64,000 bases of DNA from Streptomyces acidiscabies (lineage in GTDB: Bacteria; Actinomycetota; Actinomycetes; Streptomycetales; Streptomycetaceae): NCBI RefSeq assembly GCF_020010905.1, contig NZ_JAGJBY010000002.1, positions 1,116,001 through 1,180,000 of the forward strand, written 5' to 3'. The notes below the pieces were generated by a model, which made no database searches, had not been told where the DNA came from, and was given only the letters and a program-made list of their open reading frames with translations. Shown piece after piece: positions 32,497 to 43,500 of this stretch. Positions within the stretch are counted from its first letter, which is position 1; each line of letters begins with the position of its first letter. Made by a program: the position numbers and the translations under genes.

Positions 32497-35400
32497 ATGC
32501 GTGCTCAAGGTCCACGACGGCGTCGGCGGCTCGGCCGCGTGGCGACCGTCCTCCTGCTGTCCTCGACGTTGACGGTGACGACCCTGTCCGCCGAGGCGTG
32601 GGCGGTACCGCCGGCCCCGGACGCGACCCGCAGCGTCGACCTCCCCGACCTCCCCGAGAGCACCGCGCTGGCCGGTGACGAGGAGGCCGTCAAGACGATC
32701 ACGACCGCGCCCGAGGTCCCGGTCGACCCGTACGCGCCGACCGCCGTCACCCCGTGGACCGAGGACAGCGGCACCGCGACGATCACGACGGGCACCGCGC
32801 CCGGCACCACGCTCCCCGTCGAGGACCTGCCCATCGCGGTCGGCGTCCCCGAGGGCGGCGACCCGGCGGCGCTGGCCGGCACCTGGAAGGTCGAGTTGGC
32901 CCCGCCGACCACCTCGCAGGACGCGGGAGTGTCCGGCCTGGTCATGCGGGTCACCCCACCGGCCACCGCCGACCCCGCAGCCCAGGTCGCGCTAGCCGTC
33001 GACACCACGGCGTTCGCCGACCTGTACGGTCCCCAGGCCGCCGACCGCTTCGGCCTGATGCTGCTCCCGAACTGCGTCCTGGACGCCCCCGGCACCGGCG
33101 ACTGCGCCCCCGAGGGCACGGCGACGATGTCCGGCAAGCGGGAGGACAAGGCCGAACGCCTCTCCAGCACGGTCGAAACGGTCCCGGCGTCGAAGGCCCC
33201 CACCCGCACGACGGCGGCGAAGAAGGCGACGACCAGGAAGATCCTCTCGGGCTCGGTCCCGGTCGCGGAACTCCTGCCGGGCGACAGCACGGGGACGACG
33301 GGAACGGCCGTACGGACGGCGGCGCTGAAGGCTGGCGAGGCGCAGCGAACCGGCGGGACCCGGCAGACCGGCGACACCCAGGCCGCGCGCACCGCCACCG
33401 CCCAGCAGACCACCACCGCCCTCCCCGCCGTAGACGCCTCCGCCCCCCAGGTAATCGGCGCCCTGGACACCGGCTCCTCCGCCTCCGGCGACTACACCGC
33501 CTCCCCCCTCCTCTCCTCCGGCTCCTGGTCCTCCGGTTCCTCCTCCGGCGCCTTCACCTACGGCTACCAGGTCCAGGTCCCGGAATCGGCCGGCGGCCTC
33601 ACCCCGAAAGTCGCGCTGAGCTACAGCTCCCAGACCGTCGACGGCCGCACCTCCGCGTCGAACAACCAGGCCTCCTGGATAGGCGACGGCTGGGACTACG
33701 CCCCCGGCTCGATCACCCGCACCTACGCAACCTGCCGCGAGGATTCCAAGAAGGACGGCTCGAACAACAAGACCCACCGCACGGCCGACCTCTGCTGGGG
33801 CTCGGACAACGCGACCCTCTCCCTCGGCGGCACCACGACCGAACTGGTGTGGGCGGACGGCAAGTGGACGACGGCGAACGGCGACGGCGCGATCGTCCAG
33901 CAGATCCGTGACGACTCGACGGGCAACGGCGCCTACAAGGGCGAGTACTGGATCGTCACCACCCGCGACGGCACCAAGTACCACTTCGGCAGGCACAAGC
34001 TCCCGGGCGCCCCGAGCGGCACGGTCACCGACTCCGTCCTGACGGTCCCGGTGTACGGCAACCACAGCGGCGAGGACTGCTACCAGTCCGAGTGGAAGAA
34101 CTCCGCCTGCACGCAGGGCTGGCGCTGGAACCTCGACTACGTCGAGGACCTCCACGGCAACGCCATGTCCCTGTGGTGGAAGAAGGAGGACAACTACTAC
34201 GCCCGCAACTTCAACTTCAAGGACCCGGTCAAGTACGACCGGGGCGGCTGGCTCGACCACATCGACTACGGCCAGCGCAACGCGCTGAACAGCATCTTCA
34301 CCAACCCGGCGACCTCCCGGATCACCTTCGCGGTGGCCGAGCGCTGCATCGACACGGCGACCCTGAAGTGCACGGACACCAACTTCGCCGACAAGGACCC
34401 CGGCAAGTACCGCATCTGGTACGACACCCCCGCCGACCTGCGCTGCCAGTCGAAGAAGATGTGCTGGAACGCGGGCCCGTCGTTCTGGACCCGCAAGCGC
34501 CTGACGTCGATCTCCACCGAGACCCAGCGCGCCGCAGGCTCGACGGCACGCCAGCCGGTCGACAAGTACACGCTGACCCAGAACTTCCCGGTCCTGAAGA
34601 CGGGCCCGAACACGGCGCTGTGGCTGGAGTCCGTCCAGCGCACCGGCTACGACCCGGCGGGCGCGAGCACGGCCCTGAACGCGGTCCGTTTCGAGTCCAA
34701 CGCCGAGGACATGCCGAACCGCGTCAAGGACGACGCACGCCCCGGCTTCTCCCGCCTGCGCGTCGGCCGCGTCATCAACGAGTACGGCGGCGAGACCGTC
34801 GTCTCGTACAAGACCCCCGAGGGCGACTGCAAGACCGGCACCGGCCTCCCCGGCAAGGCCGACAAGGCGGCGCTGAAGGCCAACACCCGCCTGTGCTACC
34901 CGTCGTACTGGAACCCGGACCCCGAGGTCGAGGACATCGACTGGTTCCACAAGTACGTCGTGGACACGGTCGAGGAACTCCCCAACGTCGACGGCGCGTT
35001 GGCCACCCGTACCGAGTACCAGTACAAGAACCCCGGCTGGAAGCTCGCCGAGGCCGAGTTCACGAAGAAGTCGACGCGGACGTACTCGCAGTTCGCGGGC
35101 TTCGAGCAGACCTCGGTGATCACGGGCGCCGACGACGACAAGATCGGCAGCAAGAAGTCCAAGTCCGTCACCCGCTTCTTCCGGGGCATGGGCGACGACG
35201 TCCCCGTCAAGGACATCACCGGCGCGGAGATCGCCAAGGACCGCGAGCCGTTCGCGGGCCGGATCGCCGAGGAGCTGACGTACACCAACGCGGACGACGC
35301 CGACACCGACTGGCTCTCCCGCTCCGTCACCGTCCCCGAGGCCACCGTCCTCGCGACCCGCACCCGCGACGACGGCCTCACCCCTCTGAAGGCCTGGCGC

Positions 35401-38400
35401 GTCACCGAACCGGAAGAGGCGGCCTACACCCGCTCCTCCGGCACCGGCGACGACACCCGCACCCTGCGGACGGTCCGCACCTCCACGACGTACGAGCCGA
35501 CGTACGGCCTGCCCACGCAGGTCGAATCCCTCGGCGACACCGGCAAGACCGGCGACGAGTCCTGCACCAAGCTGGAGTACGTCCACCAGACGGCGAAGAA
35601 CCTGATCGGCCTCTCCAAGCAGGTCCTGGTCTCCCCGACCACCTGCGCCGCCGCCGACTTCACCAAGCTGTCGACCTTGAGCGGCGGCGTCCGCACCGCC
35701 TACGACGGCCAGGCGTACGGCGCCGCGCTGCTCGCCGGCACCCTCGGCGAGGCCTCGCAGACCTGGTCGCTGAACGGCGACGGCACCGACTTCCAGACCG
35801 ACGGCCGTACCGAGTTCGACGACTACGGCCGCGTCGTCAAGCGGTTCGACCCGGACAACAAGCCCTCCTCGATCACCTTCGACCCGCCGACCGGCCAGGT
35901 CTTCACGGTCACCGAGACCAACGCGGCCGGCCACTCCCAGATCCAGACGCTGGAGCCGGGCCGGGGCACCTCGCTGAAGACGACCGACGCGAACAGCCTG
36001 GTCAGCGAGGCGAGGTACGACGCGCTGGGCCGGATGACCGAGGCGTGGGCGGCGGGCCGTACCCCGTCCGCCTCGGCGGTCCCGGACTTCCGCGCCGTCT
36101 ACACGATCCCGAAGTACGACGAGGACAACCCGGACCGCAAGCCGCCGTACATCACCACCTACGCGCGCGGTCACGACAACAAGATCGAGACCTCCGTCAC
36201 CCTGTACGACGGCCTCGGCCGCGAGCGGCAGACGCAGGAAGAGGCCGACGGCGGCGGTCACTTGATCACCGACACCCTCTACAACAGCTCCGGCGAGGTC
36301 TGGCAGACGAACAACGCCTACCTCACCCGCGACGCGAAGCCCGGCGAGCTGTTCCAGCCGGAGAGCGACCTCGCGGTCCGCAACATCACCCGCTACACGT
36401 ACGACGGCCTCGGCCGCGTCCTCACCGAGACCCCGGTCCTGCGCGTCACCGACCCGCTGACCGGCGAGTCGTCCTCCGAGCCGGTCGCCGAGAAGGCGAC
36501 CCGCTACGAGTACGGCCAGGACTGGTCGAAGGTGATCAACCCGGTCGGCACCTCGTCCTACCGCGTCTTCACCGACGCGCTCGGCCGCACCTCCCGCGTC
36601 GACACCTTCAACCCGCAGGCGCCGAACGGCTTCACGTCGATGCGGTACGCGTACAACCGCGACGGCCAGCAGCAGTCGGTGACCGCCTCCACGGACACCG
36701 CGCACCCGTGGTCGTGGACCTACGACCACCGGGGCCGCCAGCTCACCGCGACCGACCCGGACACCGGTACGACGAGCACCAAGTACGACGCGCGCGGGCG
36801 GGTCCTGACCACGACGAACGCGCGCGGCACGGTCTGGAACGGCTACGACCTGCTGTCCCGGCCGACGGAACAGCGGGACGGCTCCTCTGATGGCAAGCTG
36901 CTCGCGTCCTTCGAGTACGACAAGGCCCCCGGCGGCAAGGGGATGCCGTACGCGGCGACCCGGTACACCGGCGGCGAGGCGTACACGCAGAAGGTCGACG
37001 GCTACACCAAGGACTACCAGCCGACGTCCACCACGCTGACCCTCCCGCAGTCCGTCAAGGACGCCTGGGGCCTGGACCTGGAGTACCGCTCCGAGTTCTC
37101 CTACACCGACACCGGCATGCTCCAGGAGGCGACCCTCCCCAAGGCGGGCCGCTTCGACAAGGAGACCCTGGTCGTCCGCTACAACGAGGACGGCAAGCCC
37201 CTCTCCCTCTCCGGCAAGGACTGGTACGGCTCCGAGACCGAGTACGACGCCTACGGCCAGGTCCTGCGCTCGACGCTGGGCGCGCAGCCGTACCGGGTGT
37301 GGACCCAGTCGACGTACGACGAGTCCAGCGGCGAACTCGCCGAACAGGCCGTCTACCGCGAGCAGACCGGCGACAAGAACGTCGTCTCCGGAAACCTCGT
37401 CTCCCGCCGCACCTACGCCTACGACCCCTCCGGCAACGTCACCTCGATCAACGAGAACGCCGCCGGCAAGGCGACCGAGCGCCAGTGCTTCACGTACGAC
37501 CCGCTGGGCCAGCTCAAGTCGGCCTGGACCGCGTCGGATCAGTCCTCCTGCGTCGGCCCGAAGAAGTCCGACGGCACGCTGAACGTGACGGCGGGCGCGG
37601 ACAACTCCGGCTACTGGCAGGAGTACGAGTACGACCTGGCCGGCAACCGCAAGACGCTCACCGAGAAGAACCTCACCGGCGACGCGACCAAGGACGCCGT
37701 CACGTCGTACGCGTACGGCAAGGCGGACGGCAGCCAGCCGCACACGCTGACCAAGGTCTCCAAGACCTTCAAGACGCCGCAGGGCGCCGAGGTCAAGGCG
37801 GAGGCGGAGCGCGTCTACGAACTCACCGGTGAGACCAAGTCCGTCACCTCGCTCCAGAACGGCGACAAGCAGGAGCTGGCCTGGACGTACGACGGCAAGG
37901 TCGAGCGGATCACCGGCGCGGGGACGGGCGGCAAGACGCCGTACGTCGGTCTCGCCGACAAGTGCCTCGACCTGAAGAGCGGCATCACCGGCACCGACCA
38001 GCCGCTCCAGCTCTACTCCTGCAACATGTCGGCCGCGCAGAACTTCCGCTTCTCGCCGTCTCCCGGCACGGACGCGGACAAGGGGACGCTGAGCGTCTAC
38101 GACGACTGGTGCGTCCAGCCGGTCGGCAACGTGGTCGGCATCCGCAAGTGCGACGGCACCGCCGCGCAGGAGTTCAAGCGCAACACCGCGGGCCAACTGC
38201 TGTACGGCACGCTGTGCGTGGCGGTCAAGGACGCGCTGTCGACGAGCGGCACGCCGATCGTCCTGGCCACCTGCGACGCCTCTCGCGCCGAGCAGAAGTG
38301 GGCGGCGCAGAACGACACGCGGTACGTGTACGGCCCCGACGGCAACCGCCTGCTGGCGATCAAGGGCAAGCAGGCCACGCTGTTCCTGGGCGACACCGAG

Positions 38401-39942
38401 GTGACGGTCGCCTCGGGCGGCGCGCTGCTCAACACGCAGCGCACGTACTCGGCGCCCGGCGGTTCGGTGATGCGGTACGCGTACGGCCTCGGCGCCGATG
38501 TCCTCGTCGCGCTCGCCGGGGACCATCAGGGGAGTGCGTACGTCGAGGTCGCGCTGAACAGTACGAACTCGGTGCGGCTGCGGAAGCAGGACCCGTTCGG
38601 GAACCAGCGGGCGGCGGGCACGGTCGGTGTGAACGTGCAGACGCACGCCGGGTTCCTGGGCGCGACACGTGACGACGCGTCGGGGTACCAGCCGCTCGGT
38701 GCGCGGTTGTACGACCCGGTGGTGGGGCGGTTCCTGTCCGCCGACCCGGTGCTCGACCTGAACGACGTGTTGCAGTCCAACGGTTACTCGTACGCCCACA
38801 ACAACCCGGTGACCATGTCCGACCCGACGGGCCTGGCGATCAGCCTCACGGCGTCGGAGCGGGCGGCGGCGCTGGTGGGCGCGGGCCTCTCGGCGGCGCA
38901 GGTCGCGCAGGCCCAGTCGATGATGGGCAAGTCGCTGACCTCGGTGATCCTCGCGGTCGCCTGGGAGACGCTCAAGGACTTCATCGGCATCAACGACGCG
39001 ATGGCCTGCTTCGGCGGGGACATGTGGTCGTGCGGCAGCCTGATCATCGGGGCGATCCCGTGGACCAAGCTGGGCAAGATCCCGTCGGTCCTGAAGGCGG
39101 TCAACCGCACGATCAAGGCGATCGAATCGTTCCGCGCTGCGAAGAAGGCAGCCGAACTGGTCCTGAAGGCGGCCAAGGCAGCGGAATCAGCGGCCTTGCG
39201 CGCCAAGAAGGCGGCGATCGAACGGGCCAAGAAGGAAGCGGCCCAGAGAGCCAAGAAAAAGGCGGCGGAACAGGCGAAACGCACGGCTGACGCGGCTGCG
39301 GCACGGGCGAAGAAGACGGGGAACGCGGCGCAGAAGCAGGCGCAGGCGAAGGCGGCGCCCAAGGTTTCCACGGTGAAGTCGTCCGGGGGCGGCGGGTCGG
39401 GGTCGAAGCCGGGCGGCAACTCCGGCGGGTCCTCACGGGCCAGCGGAGGCTCCAGCGCGGGCGGCGGTTCCGGTAAGGCCGGGAGCGGCGGAGGCGGCGG
39501 TTCGGGAGGCGTACCCAGCTCACGCGGTGACGCCGGGGGCCGTGCCCCGCTCGTCGACGTCGACCAGGCGCCGGCCAACTGGAACCTGGACGACCGGCTC
39601 GCCGAGGTCGAGGCGCGCGTCCCGACGTACGCGGTGTTCGGGTCCAGCGCCAGCACCCGCAGCCGTACCTACGTCGGCGCCGTCAACACCCGTACCGGCG
39701 ACTCCGTCTGCGCCTCCTCCGGCGGCGGCTACTGCGCCGAGGGCAACGCCCTGCTCGCCCTCGGCGGCAACCCGGACGAGGTCGTCTTCACGAATGCGGT
39801 TACCTTGGCCCGGGACTCCGGACGAGCCTGGACGGCCGTTCTGAAGAAGGTCTGCGTCCGATGCCAGGCCGACTATCCCGACCGCGAGGGCAACTTCGTA
39901 CCCGGCATCCAAGGGGAGCCGGGCGGGCCGTGGGGAGATTGA
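32497..39942 (+). CDS. RHS polymorphic toxin 1 with C-terminal deaminase-like domain
   Basis: 2481 aa. Signal/anchor at 10-37 (VATVLLLSSTLTVTTLSAEAWA), variable linker, then SpvB/RHS-type region from ~360 (GAFTYGYQVQVPESAGGLTPKVALSYSSQTVDGR), YD repeats, a ricin-B-like lectin segment (~1815-1940; CLDLKSG, QNFRF, QKW), and the RHS core YDPVVGRFLSADP at ~2072. After a helical Ala/Lys coil and Gly/Ser linker comes the toxin (~2343-2481). Its C2413-A-E2415-GNALLAL and C2453-V-R-C2456 match a zinc-dependent cytidine-deaminase fold. ATG at 32497 follows GGGTGGAG. A candidate immunity gene starts 2 bp later. Confidence 0.88.
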   Translation: MRAQGPRRRRRLGRVATVLLLSSTLTVTTLSAEAWAVPPAPDATRSVDLPDLPESTALAGDEEAVKTITTAPEVPVDPYAPTAVTPWTEDSGTATITTGTAPGTTLPVEDLPIAVGVPEGGDPAALAGTWKVELAPPTTSQDAGVSGLVMRVTPPATADPAAQVALAVDTTAFADLYGPQAADRFGLMLLPNCVLDAPGTGDCAPEGTATMSGKREDKAERLSSTVETVPASKAPTRTTAAKKATTRKILSGSVPVAELLPGDSTGTTGTAVRTAALKAGEAQRTGGTRQTGDTQAARTATAQQTTTALPAVDASAPQVIGALDTGSSASGDYTASPLLSSGSWSSGSSSGAFTYGYQVQVPESAGGLTPKVALSYSSQTVDGRTSASNNQASWIGDGWDYAPGSITRTYATCREDSKKDGSNNKTHRTADLCWGSDNATLSLGGTTTELVWADGKWTTANGDGAIVQQIRDDSTGNGAYKGEYWIVTTRDGTKYHFGRHKLPGAPSGTVTDSVLTVPVYGNHSGEDCYQSEWKNSACTQGWRWNLDYVEDLHGNAMSLWWKKEDNYYARNFNFKDPVKYDRGGWLDHIDYGQRNALNSIFTNPATSRITFAVAERCIDTATLKCTDTNFADKDPGKYRIWYDTPADLRCQSKKMCWNAGPSFWTRKRLTSISTETQRAAGSTARQPVDKYTLTQNFPVLKTGPNTALWLESVQRTGYDPAGASTALNAVRFESNAEDMPNRVKDDARPGFSRLRVGRVINEYGGETVVSYKTPEGDCKTGTGLPGKADKAALKANTRLCYPSYWNPDPEVEDIDWFHKYVVDTVEELPNVDGALATRTEYQYKNPGWKLAEAEFTKKSTRTYSQFAGFEQTSVITGADDDKIGSKKSKSVTRFFRGMGDDVPVKDITGAEIAKDREPFAGRIAEELTYTNADDADTDWLSRSVTVPEATVLATRTRDDGLTPLKAWRVTEPEEAAYTRSSGTGDDTRTLRTVRTSTTYEPTYGLPTQVESLGDTGKTGDESCTKLEYVHQTAKNLIGLSKQVLVSPTTCAAADFTKLSTLSGGVRTAYDGQAYGAALLAGTLGEASQTWSLNGDGTDFQTDGRTEFDDYGRVVKRFDPDNKPSSITFDPPTGQVFTVTETNAAGHSQIQTLEPGRGTSLKTTDANSLVSEARYDALGRMTEAWAAGRTPSASAVPDFRAVYTIPKYDEDNPDRKPPYITTYARGHDNKIETSVTLYDGLGRERQTQEEADGGGHLITDTLYNSSGEVWQTNNAYLTRDAKPGELFQPESDLAVRNITRYTYDGLGRVLTETPVLRVTDPLTGESSSEPVAEKATRYEYGQDWSKVINPVGTSSYRVFTDALGRTSRVDTFNPQAPNGFTSMRYAYNRDGQQQSVTASTDTAHPWSWTYDHRGRQLTATDPDTGTTSTKYDARGRVLTTTNARGTVWNGYDLLSRPTEQRDGSSDGKLLASFEYDKAPGGKGMPYAATRYTGGEAYTQKVDGYTKDYQPTSTTLTLPQSVKDAWGLDLEYRSEFSYTDTGMLQEATLPKAGRFDKETLVVRYNEDGKPLSLSGKDWYGSETEYDAYGQVLRSTLGAQPYRVWTQSTYDESSGELAEQAVYREQTGDKNVVSGNLVSRRTYAYDPSGNVTSINENAAGKATERQCFTYDPLGQLKSAWTASDQSSCVGPKKSDGTLNVTAGADNSGYWQEYEYDLAGNRKTLTEKNLTGDATKDAVTSYAYGKADGSQPHTLTKVSKTFKTPQGAEVKAEAERVYELTGETKSVTSLQNGDKQELAWTYDGKVERITGAGTGGKTPYVGLADKCLDLKSGITGTDQPLQLYSCNMSAAQNFRFSPSPGTDADKGTLSVYDDWCVQPVGNVVGIRKCDGTAAQEFKRNTAGQLLYGTLCVAVKDALSTSGTPIVLATCDASRAEQKWAAQNDTRYVYGPDGNRLLAIKGKQATLFLGDTEVTVASGGALLNTQRTYSAPGGSVMRYAYGLGADVLVALAGDHQGSAYVEVALNSTNSVRLRKQDPFGNQRAAGTVGVNVQTHAGFLGATRDDASGYQPLGARLYDPVVGRFLSADPVLDLNDVLQSNGYSYAHNNPVTMSDPTGLAISLTASERAAALVGAGLSAAQVAQAQSMMGKSLTSVILAVAWETLKDFIGINDAMACFGGDMWSCGSLIIGAIPWTKLGKIPSVLKAVNRTIKAIESFRAAKKAAELVLKAAKAAESAALRAKKAAIERAKKEAAQRAKKKAAEQAKRTADAAAARAKKTGNAAQKQAQAKAAPKVSTVKSSGGGGSGSKPGGNSGGSSRASGGSSAGGGSGKAGSGGGGGSGGVPSSRGDAGGRAPLVDVDQAPANWNLDDRLAEVEARVPTYAVFGSSASTRSRTYVGAVNTRTGDSVCASSGGGYCAEGNALLALGGNPDEVVFTNAVTLARDSGRAWTAVLKKVCVRCQADYPDREGNFVPGIQGEPGGPWGD

Positions 39943-39944
39943 CG

Positions 39945-40457
39945 GTGAGCCTCTTCGAGACCGAACTCGGGAAGGTCGACTGGGAGCGGATGGAGTGCGG
40001 CTGCGGTGAGAGCGCGGCGCACCTGCCGGGGCGGATCAGGGAACTGGCGAGCCTCGACGAGGAACACGGCGAGGCGTTCACCACCTCTCTCCACGACCAC
40101 GTCATGACCCCGGCGGACGGTCTTCTGCCGGTGTCGGCGGCGTTCGTTCCGGTCGCGTACGCCGCCCTCGCCGGGGCGCTGTCCGAACCCGCCCGGCGGG
40201 AGCTGCTCGGGTGGATCCTCCGTATCGTCGGCCCTGCGGTCGACTCGGACGACGACGTGGCCTCGGCCTGCGTCGAGGCCGCCCGCGAGGGCCTGTCGCT
40301 CCTGTACTCCGAGGTCGCCCAGGGGCCCTCCGAGGCGGGCGCGGCGTACGCCTTCGAGACGCTCCTGCTGATCGAGGACGACCTGGACCGGCTGCGGGCG
40401 GCGCAGGCGGCGGCGGGGGAGCGGCTGCCGTGGGATCTGCGGTCGGAGGAGATCTGA
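39945..40457 (+). CDS. Candidate immunity protein for RHS toxin 1
   Basis: 170 aa, not matching a family I recognise. Predominantly helical and acidic: ELGKVDWERMECGCGES, AFVPVAYAALAGALSEPARRELLGWILRIVG, and AYAFETLLLIEDDLDRLRAAQ. No signal peptide or TM, so cytoplasmic. The GTG at 39945 comes two bases after the toxin stop, with GGGGAG in the toxin's last codons as ribosome site, giving tight coupling. Position, size, acidity and lack of signal fit an immunity protein that blocks the deaminase-like toxin; this is inference from context. Confidence 0.7.
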   Translation: MSLFETELGKVDWERMECGCGESAAHLPGRIRELASLDEEHGEAFTTSLHDHVMTPADGLLPVSAAFVPVAYAALAGALSEPARRELLGWILRIVGPAVDSDDDVASACVEAAREGLSLLYSEVAQGPSEAGAAYAFETLLLIEDDLDRLRAAQAAAGERLPWDLRSEEI

Positions 40458-40475
40458 CGCCGGTCCGGAAGACGG

Positions 40476-40511
40476 AAGGGGCCCCCGGGAGATTTCTCCC
40501 GGGGGCCCCTT
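40476..40511. terminator. Strong bidirectional intrinsic terminator
   Basis: Perfect 16-bp stem AAGGGGCCCCCGGGAG / CTCCCGGGGGCCCCTT with an ATTT loop, between the converging immunity gene (ends 40457) and second FG-GAP gene (ends 40525). Confidence 0.92.
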
Positions 40512-40524
40512 ACTTGTACGGGTG

Positions 40525-43500
40525 TCAGCCGATCGACCTCACCGATCTCCAGTCCGCCGACAGCACCACCTTCACCGCCGCGTTCGTGTTCGTGCGGCTC
40601 GGGTTGTACAGCCGGATCTGGCCGTCCGTCGCGGACCGTGCCCAGATGTCGGGGATGCCGTCGCCGCTGACGTCGGGGATGCCGATGGCGGTGGAGACGG
40701 CGGACTCGGCCCAGCCGGTGCCGTACGCGACGTCCTGGCCGCCGAGCGAGGTGGAGCCGAGCTTGAGGGATTCGAGGTCGACGCTGCCGGTGACGGGACC
40801 GGGCTTGCCCTGGCGTACGGACATGGCGCCGTTGTCGAGGTTACGGAAGAGCAGGTCGGGCGTCTTGTCGCCGTTGATGTCGGCGACGTTGACGATGTCG
40901 CGGCGCGCCCACGCGTCGGGGTTCATCATCGTGGCCGTCTGGAACTTCCCGCCGGTGTAGCCGGAGAGGACCCAGAAGGAGCCGCCCGAGCGCAGGAAGA
41001 GATCGGGGAGCCGGTCGCCGGTGATGTCGCCGACGGCCTTGATCTGGGTCCAGGCCGAGGGCGCGGGTACGTCGGACGGCAGGATGATCCGGATGCGCTT
41101 GGTGACGTCGAAACTCCCGTACCCGTCCCCGGGATAGAGCCAGAAGGTCCCGTCGGGGGAGACGGCGAAGAGGTCGGTGATGCCGTCACCGGGGTACGCG
41201 TCGGAGAAGTGGGTGATCAGCGCGGCCCTGCCGCTCGCCGCGTCGTACCAGTGCCCGGCGGGGTGCAGCGCGCCGCCGGTGGTGTACGAGGCGGGCATGC
41301 AGCCCTGGAGCTCACCGGCCGGCAGCCCGACGCAGGTGAAGAGCTGGCCGTTGCCGTTCACATGGAGGATGTCGGGGAACTCGTCGCCGCTGACGTCACC
41401 GGGCTGGTCGCCCGAGCCGTTGGGCGGGACGTAGAAGCCGTAGTTGGTGACCGCGCTCTGGTTGCCCGCCGCGTCGAGGGCGTACACGTTCAGCCAGTTG
41501 GGCCCGGTGTGCTGGGGCTTCAGCGCGCTGTCGGTGAACGCGTTGCCGACCGCGTCCACGGTCTTCCACCACAACCCCTCGATGCCGTACCGGAACTTGG
41601 CCGCACCCGGGGAGGTGAAGGTGACCGCCCCGGTGTTGCCGAACGTGACCTTCGCCCAGGTCTGCCCGTCGCTGGTCAGCTCGGGGAACACCTCGCTGTC
41701 GACCGTCGGCGGCGGCGGTGCCGACGCGTCGATGGTCACCGCGCACCGGTTGCCGCTGGGAGGCGGGTAGTACCCGGACACCAGCCCGCCGGAGTCCTCC
41801 GCGCGGACGTCCCAGAAGTAGACCCCCTTGTCCGCGAGGTTGGCCGCCGCGATGGTGATCGACGCCTTGCCGCTGGACAGGCTGGTGACGAGGGTCCCCG
41901 CCGGGACGGCGGCACCGGATTTCCACATCCGGAAGCGCAGCCCCTTGAGGTTGCCGTCCGGGTCGGTGGACTTGGCGGACAGGACCACGTTGGTCTTGCC
42001 GATCGTCGCCCCGGCCGCGGCGGTGTTGCAGGTGCCGCCGGGAGCGCTGGTCACGCCGCTGGGGGTGGCCGGCGGACGGTTGTACTCGACGGTCAGCTGA
42101 GCCGTGCGAGCCTCGAACTTGCGCCAGGTCTGGGTGTCGCGCTCACTGGTCGCGCGCAGCCCGAGGGTGAGGCTGGCCCAGCCGGCGTCCGCACCCTTCT
42201 GCGCGGCGGCCTTGATGTCGAACTCCTCGAAGGCGTCGGGGCAGTTGCCGGCCTGCCAGCCGTGCGCGAACGACAAGCGGTCGAGCTCGGTGGTCCAGCC
42301 CGGCTGCTTCTTCCACGTCGTGCCCGACGAGATCGCCCCCGTCAGCCAGAGCTGGAACTCCCGCTTCTCGCACGACCAGGAGTGGTGGTTGCGCACTTTG
42401 AAGGACGCCTTGCTGATCGTCGCGCCCTTCAGCGAACTGCTGTAGTTCATCCGCCAGAACGAACGGGCGGTGCCGCCGGTGTCGTTCTCGTGCCCCACCC
42501 GCGCGTCGGAGGTGCCGGTGCCGAAGTTGGTGCCGTTCCAGAAGCTGGAGTTGGGGTGCGGCTCGTAGGCCACCGTCCAGGCTGCCCAGCCCGGGTGGAT
42601 CGTCGGGTCGACGAACACCGGGAAGCGGGCCTCGGGATCACTGAGCAGCCCCGTCTCGGCGACCTTCACCTCGATCCGCGCCGCCCCCGTCCCGTCCCCG
42701 GCCAGCGCCATGGGGGCCCGCGCCTGCCGCGCACCCGGCTCGATGCCGTTCAGCCCGGACAGCGCGAGGACCTCCTCCGGCGACGCGACCGAGTCGCCCG
42801 GCGCGTCCGGGTCCTCGGGCAGCTCCGGGTTCCGCCCGCTGGAGTCCCACGCGAACGGGGTCGGCACGGACCCGATCTCCTTGCCGGAGCCGTCCAGCAC
42901 CGCCACCCGCTGCGCCGACGCGTCGTACCGGAAGACGGCCGTGGCCGACTTCAGCCCGTACGACAGCGTCGCCAGCGCCGGATTCGCCGCGGCCGTACGG
43001 TCCTTGACGATGAGGAGCTGCGCGAAACCGCCCTCCTCGCGGGCCACCAGCAGCAGGTCGATGCCGGGCAGCGCCTCCGAGTACAGCGCGCGCGGACCGC
43101 TGAGCACCGGCTCGGGCAGCTCGCCGGGCCAGGTGTAGGAGATGGCGTGACCGCCGATGACGGTCTGCGCCAGCACGGTGTCCTGACCGGCCGCCAGAGG
43201 GGTTCGCGCGTACGACCGGTCCGCCCTGTCCTGCCGCGTCCCGGCCGAGAACAGCAGCGGCACCACCGGGTTGGCGGGGCGTACGCCGTCGGCGGTGCGC
43301 CGGAGCCGGTTGTCGATCGGCGCCCAGCGGCCCTCGGCGTTCTTCGCGCGCCGGGGGAGCGCCGCGACCTCCGTGCGCATCCGGCCGTCGGGCAGGGCCC
43401 AGGTCAGCTCGGTGGCGGTGGTCGCGGTGTCGACGGCCACGGCCTTGCCGGTACGCCGCGACTCGGCCACGGCAGCGGCCTCGTCCCGTGGGCCGACCTC

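Noticed and set aside
32992..38799. 1935-codon minus-strand open frame opposite RHS-1
   Set aside because: Arg/Gly/Val-rich with no domain; it mirrors the RHS codon bias. The same applies to 45092-48988 and 49163-51409 opposite RHS-2.
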